The notes under the pieces were generated by a model that made no database searches, had not been told where the DNA came from, and saw only the letters and a program-made list of their open reading frames with translations. Below are positions 58,372 through 64,000 of a stretch of 64,000 nt of DNA, piece after piece (the stretch's first letter is position 1; every line of letters begins with the position of its first letter). This stretch comes from Pseudescherichia sp032055545 (lineage in GTDB: Bacteria; Pseudomonadota; Gammaproteobacteria; Enterobacterales; Enterobacteriaceae), in contig DAMBQR010000004.1 of NCBI GenBank assembly GCA_032055545.1, positions 57,967 to 121,966 on the forward strand, given 5' to 3'. A program made the position numbers and the translations under genes.

Positions 58372-59166
58372 TCAGACAGATTGCAGGCGGGCGGGGTCGA
58401 TATGGAACAGGCTGGCGAAGTTTTTCGTTGTCACGCGAGCCAGTTCTTCGATACTGACACCTTTCAGAACGGCCATATACTCAGCGACATCCCGGGTCAT
58501 CGCTGGCTGATTCTCTTTGCCGCGATGAGGCACCGGCGCCAGGTACGGGGAATCGGTTTCCACCAGAATACGATCCAGCGGAACATAGCGCGCCGCACCA
58601 CGCAGTTGCTCAGCATTGCGGAACGTTACAATCCCCGAGAATGAAATATAAAAGCCTAAATCAAGCAGCTTACCCGCCGTTTCTCTGTCTTCTGTGAAAC
58701 AGTGTAGTACGCCACCGCAATCCGTCACCTTTTCCTCGGCCAGGATCGTCAGCGTGTCTTCACGCGCATCGCGGGTATGGACAATCACCGGCTTGTTCAG
58801 CTCGCGGCCAATGCGGATATGGTTGCGGAATGACTCCTGCTGGATAGGTTTGGTTTCCGGCGTATAAAAGTAGTCCAGCCCGGTTTCACCCATCGCCACC
58901 ACGCCCTCCTCTGCCGCCAGGCTACGCAGCTCCTCAACGTCATACGCCTCGTCCTGGTTCAGCGGATGCACGCCGCAGGAGAAAGCGACGTTGTCACGAT
59001 TGCCCACCAGCTCACGCATGGCGCGGTAGCCCGGCAGCGTGGTGGCGACGGCGAGGCAGAACTTAACGTCGCGGGCGGCAGCTTTCGCCAGCACGTCGTC
59101 CACGTCCTTATGCAGGGATTGATAATCAAGGCCATCGAGATGGCAGTGGGAGTCCACTAAAAACAT
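58372..59166 (-). CDS. ycfH: TatD-family metal-dependent hydrolase YcfH
   Basis: A 264-residue TIM-barrel hydrolase of the TatD DNase family, orthologue of E. coli YcfH. Metal ligands: DSHCHLDG at the N-terminus, the glutamate in GETGLDYFY, IVHTRDA, and the aspartate in LVETDSPYLAPVPHRG. TatD-type proteins have 3'-5' exonuclease or D-tyrosyl-tRNA-related activities; the role of YcfH is unsettled. It starts 10 bp after holB, as in E. coli. Confidence 0.95.
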   Translation of the reverse strand: MFLVDSHCHLDGLDYQSLHKDVDDVLAKAAARDVKFCLAVATTLPGYRAMRELVGNRDNVAFSCGVHPLNQDEAYDVEELRSLAAEEGVVAMGETGLDYFYTPETKPIQQESFRNHIRIGRELNKPVIVHTRDAREDTLTILAEEKVTDCGGVLHCFTEDRETAGKLLDLGFYISFSGIVTFRNAEQLRGAARYVPLDRILVETDSPYLAPVPHRGKENQPAMTRDVAEYMAVLKGVSIEELARVTTKNFASLFHIDPARLQSV

Positions 59167-59176
59167 AATGTCTCTC

Positions 59177-60181
59177 TTAAAGATGGGATACAGGTAGCAC
59201 GGCGTCGGGTTGCAGCCAGTGCTCCTGACTCAGGAGTAAATCGGTTAACAGCAGTTCGCGATTGACGCCGGTCACAGTCAGCAGCTGCTCCCGGCAGGTA
59301 AAGATCGCTGCTAAGATAGCGCGCAGCCGGACAGGCGCAATAATTTTAGCCAGCCGGGTGACCAGCAGATGGGCATCGGCGTTGCTAAGCAGCGTCGCGC
59401 CCTGCTGAATTTTCATGGCGTCGAGATAGAGCGAAGCCAGCCAGTGCAGGCGATCGGCGACGCTGTCATGGTTCAGCGCAGGCAGCAGAGAGAGCCAGTC
59501 CCCGCTGGTCAGCGCCGCATCTACAGCAGTACACAGCGCCTGACGCTGCGCCCAGGCGTCGGTAGCGATCAGGGTTTGTGCCGCGCCCGGCGCACCGCCG
59601 CAGAGGCGCAACGCCGTCAGGATCGCCTCAGGGGAGGCCTGAACCTCTCGCGTCAGCCAGGCGCAGGCGTAACGCTCTTCCGGTGGCGCAAGGTGATGCA
59701 GACGACAGCGGCTGCGCAGGGTCGCCAGCAGACGGGCAGGCTCACGGCAGGCGAGGAAGAACCAGGTATTAGCCGGCGGCTCCTCCAGCGTTTTCAGCAG
59801 CGCATTAGCGGCGGCCTCGGTCAGGCGAGCCGCATCGCTTATCCATACTACCTTTGCCCCACCCAGCCGGGCGTGCTCGTAAAGCTTCTCGCTCACTTCG
59901 CGCACCGCATCGATGCCGAGCGTGCTTTTGCCCTTCTCTGGCTCCAGCACATAGTAATCCGGGTGGGTTCCCGCCTGCATCAGCTGACAGCCGCGGCAGC
60001 GACCGCAGCTTTTATGCCCGTCGGGCTGCTGGCAGAGCAGATAGCGCGTCAGGGCATAGATTAACGCCTCATCACCCATTCCGGGCAGAGCATGGATCAG
60101 TAGCGCATGGTGTCCGCGTCCGGCCTGATAGCTGGCAACCAGGCGTTCAAAGTCCGGGCGTAACCACGGATACCATTTCAT
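59177..60181 (-). CDS. holB: DNA polymerase III delta-prime subunit HolB
   Basis: Clamp-loader subunit. The 334-residue length equals E. coli. The zinc module CGRCRGCQLMQAGTHPDYY is present; the P-loop is degenerate (PGMGDEALIYAL), as expected, since delta-prime does not bind ATP; the SRC arginine finger is in LATLRSRCRLHHL. It overlaps tmk by four bases. Confidence 0.96.
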   Translation of the reverse strand: MKWYPWLRPDFERLVASYQAGRGHHALLIHALPGMGDEALIYALTRYLLCQQPDGHKSCGRCRGCQLMQAGTHPDYYVLEPEKGKSTLGIDAVREVSEKLYEHARLGGAKVVWISDAARLTEAAANALLKTLEEPPANTWFFLACREPARLLATLRSRCRLHHLAPPEERYACAWLTREVQASPEAILTALRLCGGAPGAAQTLIATDAWAQRQALCTAVDAALTSGDWLSLLPALNHDSVADRLHWLASLYLDAMKIQQGATLLSNADAHLLVTRLAKIIAPVRLRAILAAIFTCREQLLTVTGVNRELLLTDLLLSQEHWLQPDAVLPVSHL

Positions 60182-60819
60182 GCGCCCTGCTCCTGCACCC
60201 AGACGGTGACCGTCTGGCGAATGTCGCCCATCACCTCTTCGAGGGTACGGGTGGCGTCGATAGTTTTGATCTGCGGATCGGCAGCGGCCAGCTCCAGATA
60301 ACGGGCGCGGGCGCGATGGAAGAAGTCGTAGGACTCCTGCTCAATGCGGTCCAGCTCGCCCCGAGCGCGGGCGCGTTTCAGGCCCACTTCCGGCTCTACG
60401 TCGAGATAGAGCGTCAGGTCCGGACGGAAATCGCCTAATACGGTGTCGCGCAGTGTAGCCAGCATATGGGCATCAATGCCGCGTCCGCCACCCTGATAGG
60501 CCTGAGTCGAGAGATCGTGGCGATCGCCAATCACCCAGCAACCCCGGGCCAGCGCGGGCTTAATGACCGTCTCCACCAGCTGGACGCGGGCGGCATAGAA
60601 CATCAGCACTTCGGCTTTGTCGGTAATCACCTCATCGCCTACGGATTTGATATCCAGAACCAGGCTGCGCAGCTTCTCAGCGAGCTGCGTGCCGCCCGGC
60701 TCGCGGGTGAAGATCATCTCGTTAACGCCGAGCTGGGTCAGCGTCTCCACGACGGTATCGCGGGCGGTGGTCTTTCCGGCCCCTTCCAGCCCTTCGATAA
60801 CGATGTATTTACTGGCCAT
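60178..60819 (-). CDS. tmk: Thymidylate kinase Tmk
   Basis: Phosphorylates dTMP to dTDP. The P-loop GLEGAGKTT (9-17), the DRX motif GDRHDLST and the TREPGGTQLAE segment are conserved; Gly/Ala in the P-loop and an Arg-rich lid GGRGID are of the bacterial (type II) kind. 213 residues as in E. coli. It overlaps mltG by 11 bases and holB by four, a tightly packed operon. Confidence 0.97.
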   Translation of the reverse strand: MASKYIVIEGLEGAGKTTARDTVVETLTQLGVNEMIFTREPGGTQLAEKLRSLVLDIKSVGDEVITDKAEVLMFYAARVQLVETVIKPALARGCWVIGDRHDLSTQAYQGGGRGIDAHMLATLRDTVLGDFRPDLTLYLDVEPEVGLKRARARGELDRIEQESYDFFHRARARYLELAAADPQIKTIDATRTLEEVMGDIRQTVTVWVQEQGA

Positions 60820-61831
60820 TTTTTTCCTTAAGCACTTTCAGATAGTCCTGCACCGCGCGATTGTGGCTGACGAGGTTAGTGGTAAAGGTATGTCCCCCTT
60901 TGCCGTCAGCAACAAAATAGAGGTACGGCGTTTTTGCCGGATGGGCCGCAGCGCGTAGCGACGCATCGCTCGGGATAGCAATCGGTCCCGGCGGCAGGCC
61001 GCTAATCGTGTAGGTATTATACGCCGTTGGCGTCTCCAGATCGCTACGGCTGATTTTACCGTTATAGCTCTCCCCCATCCCGTAGATCACGGTGGGATCG
61101 GTTTGCAGGCGCATGCCGGTACGCAGGCGGTTAATAAAGACCGAGGCGACCTGGTCTCGCTCGCTGGCAACCGCCGTCTCTTTTTCAACGATCGAGGCCA
61201 TGGTGACCAGCTGGTTCTGATCTTTGTACGGCAGGCCCTCCGCCCGCCCTTCCCAGGCGTTGTTTACCGCGGCGACCATTTTGTCGTGGGCACGCTTGAG
61301 CATTGCCACATCGGTGGTGTTCGCCGTATAGAGCCAGGTATCGGGCCAGAACCACCCCTCGATCCACTCAGGATGGTCAAACTTGAGCACCTCCGCCACC
61401 GTGGCGTAGCTGTCATCCTTCAAGGTGTGCTGAATATAGGGGGCGTCCCGGAGCTGCTTCAGGAGGTCGCTGAGCCGCATCCCCTCCACCAGCCTGAGCG
61501 GGAACTGCGCCTCTTTGCCGCTCTCCAGCAGCCGCAGCATGTCGCGCACGGTCATATCCGGGGTAAAGCGATAGGTACCGGCCTTAAAGTGGGAGAGATC
61601 CGGCTCTACGCGCAGCAGCCACTGGAAAACGCGGGGCCGGTTGATAATCTTCTCGCTATAGAGCTGGGTCCCCAATGCCTGTCGGCCAGTGCCCGCTTTC
61701 AGGGTAAAGATCGTCTCTGCCTTGATCAGCAGCTTGCTCTCCGCCAGCTGGCGAACCTTCCAGTAACCTGCACCCGCGGCGATGCCCAGCACAACCAGCA
61801 GGAGTAAAACAAAACGAAACATTTTCTTCAT
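60809..61831 (-). CDS. mltG: Endolytic transglycosylase MltG
   Basis: Inner-membrane YceG-family lytic transglycosylase that cleaves nascent peptidoglycan strands. One N-terminal helix (about 5-24, FVLLLLVVLGIAAGAGYW), a LysM-like subdomain (about 35-100) and the catalytic YceG domain with the glutamate in ASIVEKETAVASERD; GLPPGPIAIPS follows near the end. The 340-residue length equals E. coli. It is in the fabF-pabC-mltG-tmk-holB order of E. coli. Confidence 0.97.
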   Translation of the reverse strand: MKKMFRFVLLLLVVLGIAAGAGYWKVRQLAESKLLIKAETIFTLKAGTGRQALGTQLYSEKIINRPRVFQWLLRVEPDLSHFKAGTYRFTPDMTVRDMLRLLESGKEAQFPLRLVEGMRLSDLLKQLRDAPYIQHTLKDDSYATVAEVLKFDHPEWIEGWFWPDTWLYTANTTDVAMLKRAHDKMVAAVNNAWEGRAEGLPYKDQNQLVTMASIVEKETAVASERDQVASVFINRLRTGMRLQTDPTVIYGMGESYNGKISRSDLETPTAYNTYTISGLPPGPIAIPSDASLRAAAHPAKTPYLYFVADGKGGHTFTTNLVSHNRAVQDYLKVLKEKNGQ

Positions 61832-61838
61832 GACAACA

Positions 61839-62642
61839 TCACAGGCTCATAAAGGGGGATAAAAAGGTATATAGATCGCGCGAAGTCCAGCGCCATGCAT
61901 CACAGGCATTAACGGGGACAATGGGCATCAGCGCATTGCAGATCAGCACCTCATCAGCATCTGCCAGCGCCTTTGGCCGTGCGGCCACTTCAGCGCACAC
62001 AAACTCAGAGTCGGCCAACCGATCGATAATAAACTGACGCATGATGCCCTTCACGCCCGCATGGTCAAGACACGGCGTAAATACCGTCATGCCTTTCCGC
62101 CAGAATAAATTCGCGGCACAGCATTCCGTAAGCAACCCATCGCTGTCAAGAACCAGCGCCTCGTCACCTGCCGTCTGCTCAAGATGAGTACGGATCAGCA
62201 CCTGCTCGAGGCGATTGAGATGCTTAATTCCCGCAAGATGAGGGTTACGCCCGAGCCGGACAGGACTGAGCGCAAGGGTAATCCCCTCCTGTCGCCAGCG
62301 ATCGTAGTGCGCAGGCAGCGCTGCAAGGCTAAGAATACGCGTTGGCGTTTCGCAGCCCGTGGCGCTGTAGCCGCGGCCACCTGCGCCCCGGCTAATAATC
62401 ACCTTTAGTACGCCGGTCTGCTGGTGACTCGCCAGAGTGACCATCTCCTGCTCAAGGAGGGTCCAGTCGCTAAACGGCAGCAGCAGACGATCGCAGGCCT
62501 CACGCAGGCGCGCAAGATGTGCCGGGAGCAGCTGGACCTGGCCGGCCAGGATGCAGGCGGTGGTAAAGCAGCCGTCACCAAACTGTACTGCCCTGTCGTT
62601 TGCCGCCAGCGTCTGCTGTTGGCAGCCATTTATCAAGAACAT
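61839..62642 (-). CDS. pabC: 4-amino-4-deoxychorismate lyase PabC
   Basis: Pyridoxal-phosphate enzyme that releases p-aminobenzoate and pyruvate from aminodeoxychorismate, for folate. The 267 residues follow fold IV of PLP enzymes: DRAVQFGDGCFTT at the N-terminus, the PLP lysine in AGIKHLNRLEQV, and LTECCAANLFW. It lies between fabF and mltG as in E. coli; mltG starts 7 bp later. Confidence 0.95.
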   Translation of the reverse strand: MFLINGCQQQTLAANDRAVQFGDGCFTTACILAGQVQLLPAHLARLREACDRLLLPFSDWTLLEQEMVTLASHQQTGVLKVIISRGAGGRGYSATGCETPTRILSLAALPAHYDRWRQEGITLALSPVRLGRNPHLAGIKHLNRLEQVLIRTHLEQTAGDEALVLDSDGLLTECCAANLFWRKGMTVFTPCLDHAGVKGIMRQFIIDRLADSEFVCAEVAARPKALADADEVLICNALMPIVPVNACDAWRWTSRDLYTFLSPFMSL

Positions 62643-62736
62643 AGCGGCTCCTGTGTCAGTGACCGGGTAGTCTGGCAGGATGCGTAGCGTAGGACAAGCG
62701 GAGAAAGCTGAATTGAAAGGGAAAACATGCGGAGCA

Positions 62737-62764
62737 GACCGGGCAGCGCAGAGGCTACCCGGTC
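62737..62764 (-). terminator. Stem-loop after fabF
   Basis: GACCGGG (62737-62743) / CCCGGTC (62758-62764), extended inward by AGC/GCT with one mismatch, lies 9 bp after the fabF stop. No T-run on the minus strand, so it may only attenuate readthrough into pabC. Confidence 0.55.
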
Positions 62765-62772
62765 ATACGGCG

Positions 62773-64000
62773 TTAGATCCGTTTGAAGATCAGCGAGCCG
62801 TTGGTACCACCGAAGCCAAAGGAGTTACACAGGGTGTACTCCAGATTGCTTACCTGGCGCGCGACATGCGGAACGTAGTCCAGATCGCAACCCTCATCCG
62901 GGTTATCCAGGTTGATGGTTGGCGGGATCGCCTGGTCGCGCAGGGCCAGAATCGAGTAGATAGACTCTACGGCGCCCGCCGCGCCCAGCAGGTGACCGGT
63001 CATGGATTTGGTGGAGCTGACCATTACGCGGCTTGCTGCTTCGCCAAACACGGATTTAACCGCCTGGGATTCGGCCTTATCGCCAGCCGGCGTTGAGGTG
63101 CCGTGGGCGTTAACGTAGCCAATCTTCGCCGGATCCAGCTGGGCATCACGCAGCGCGTTGACCATAGCCAGCGCCGCGCCCGCGCCGTTTTCCGGCGGTG
63201 AGGTCATATGGTAGGCGTCGCTGCTCATACCAAAGCCAACCAGCTCGGCATAAATTTTCGCGCCGCGTTTTTTCGCATGCTCGTACTCTTCCAGCATGAC
63301 CATACCCGCGCCGTCGCCCAGCACAAAGCCGTCACGATCTTTATCCCACGGACGGCTTGCCGCCTGCGGATTGTCGTTACGGGTTGAGAGCGCACGCGCC
63401 GCGCCGAAGCCGCCCACGCCAAGCGGGGTACTGGCTTTTTCAGCGCCGCCTGCCAGCATAGCGTCAGCATCGCCATAGGCGATAATACGCGCCGCATGGC
63501 CGATGTTATGCACGCCGGAGGTACAGGCCGTGGCGATCGAGATACTCGGGCCCTGAAGACCAAGCATAATCGTCAGGTGACCTGCGACCATGTTAACGAT
63601 GGTAGAGGGCACAAAGAACGGACTGATTTTACGCGGACCGCCGTTGACCAGCGAGGCGTGGTTCTCTTCGATCAGGCCAAGACCGCCGATACCTGAACCG
63701 ATAGCGGCCCCAATACGGTGAGCGTTCTCTGAGGTGACCTCAAGGCCAGAATCCTGCATGGCCTGCCAGCCCGCAACAACTCCATATTGAATGAAGGCAT
63801 CCATCTTGCGCTGCTCTTTGCGCGAGATAATGTCATCACAGTTAAAATCCTTTACTAAGCCAGCAAATTTTGTTGCATAGGCGCTAGTATCGAAATGGTC
63901 GATCAGGCTGATGCCACTCTGACCGGCAAGGAGAGCACTCCAGGTAGACTCTACGGTATTGCCGACAGGAGACAACATGCCAAGTCCGGTCACAACTACA
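62773..64000 (-). CDS. fabF: 3-oxoacyl-ACP synthase II FabF (5' end outside window)
   Basis: Condensing enzyme of fatty acid elongation, needed for cis-vaccenate and temperature control of membranes. The visible part runs from VVVTGLGMLSP to LIFKRI; comparison with E. coli FabF suggests that only about five N-terminal codons lie beyond the edge. The catalytic triad is intact: the cysteine in ATACTSGVHNIGHAA, the first histidine in VNAHGTSTPAGD and the second in SMTGHLLGAAG. Confidence 0.97.
   Translation of the reverse strand, partial: VVVTGLGMLSPVGNTVESTWSALLAGQSGISLIDHFDTSAYATKFAGLVKDFNCDDIISRKEQRKMDAFIQYGVVAGWQAMQDSGLEVTSENAHRIGAAIGSGIGGLGLIEENHASLVNGGPRKISPFFVPSTIVNMVAGHLTIMLGLQGPSISIATACTSGVHNIGHAARIIAYGDADAMLAGGAEKASTPLGVGGFGAARALSTRNDNPQAASRPWDKDRDGFVLGDGAGMVMLEEYEHAKKRGAKIYAELVGFGMSSDAYHMTSPPENGAGAALAMVNALRDAQLDPAKIGYVNAHGTSTPAGDKAESQAVKSVFGEAASRVMVSSTKSMTGHLLGAAGAVESIYSILALRDQAIPPTINLDNPDEGCDLDYVPHVARQVSNLEYTLCNSFGFGGTNGSLIFKRI

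Overview
The window is a chromosomal segment from a member of the Enterobacteriaceae. Its backbone follows, in inverted orientation, the Escherichia coli K-12 gene order from fabF to icd (about 24-26 min). Protein lengths match E. coli orthologues almost residue for residue: Mfd 1148, PotA 378, PtsG 477, LolE 414 and RoxA 373 aa. The backbone DNA is GC-rich, and several accessory blocks absent from E. coli interrupt it. Together this suggests an Enterobacter/Leclercia/Lelliottia-like genus rather than Escherichia; the genus cannot be fixed from sequence reading alone.

Layout. Bases 1-8.5 kb are accessory DNA: a cyclic-di-GMP gene pair (partial GGDEF, then GAF-GGDEF-EAL), a LysE exporter, two tiny membrane proteins (one is YncL), a RelE/ParD-like toxin-antitoxin pair, a histidine phosphatase, a DUF2243-CtaG pair, an LprI-like secreted protein, and an AT-rich two-gene unit next to the 3' end of icd that looks like a LysM-tagged membrane-active toxin with its immunity protein. 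Bases 8.5-23.9 kb are backbone: icd, rluE-nudJ-mnmA-hflD-purB, phoPQ, roxA, pepT and potABCD. A REP array with its own RAYT transposase sits between roxA and pepT. Bases 23.9-31.6 kb hold an eight-gene catabolic island where E. coli has ycfZ-ymfA. Bases 31.7-52.4 kb are backbone again (cobB, nagK, lolCDE, ycfT, mfd, ldtC, comR, ycfJ, ndh, ycfP, nagZ, thiK, lpoB, ycfL, hinT, fhuE), but bhsA is missing beside comR. Bases 52.5-56.5 kb are an insertion of redox and regulatory genes (TetR, DUF1348, LysR, DUF2798, an Old Yellow Enzyme). The window closes with ptsG and the tatD-holB-tmk-mltG-pabC-fabF run.

The most unusual system is the island at 23.9-31.6 kb. A four-carbon-acid sugar kinase (DUF1537) carries at its N-terminus a complete glucitol-type PTS IIB domain with its active-site cysteine. 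A separate glucitol-type IIA protein lies in the same operon, there is no PTS IIC permease, and uptake appears to use a KdgT-type symporter instead. A PTS phosphorelay therefore seems to end on, or regulate, a cytoplasmic sugar-acid kinase. The operon also encodes a PdxA2-type dehydrogenase, EryH-like (triose-phosphate-isomerase family) and EryI-like (RpiB family) tetrulose-phosphate isomerases, and a transaldolase. A SorC/EryD-type regulator is encoded divergently, with repeated TATGTTCAT elements in the control region. A reasonable model is catabolism of a C4 sugar acid and/or tetrose to dihydroxyacetone phosphate and erythrose 4-phosphate, gated by PTS status. The substrate is unknown.

Regulatory sites that can be read directly include a PhoP box with spaced -10 before phoP, the intragenic PurR operator in purB, a consensus FNR box upstream of ndh, Mlc, CRP and SgrS sites at ptsG, and a palindromic operator before the TetR gene.
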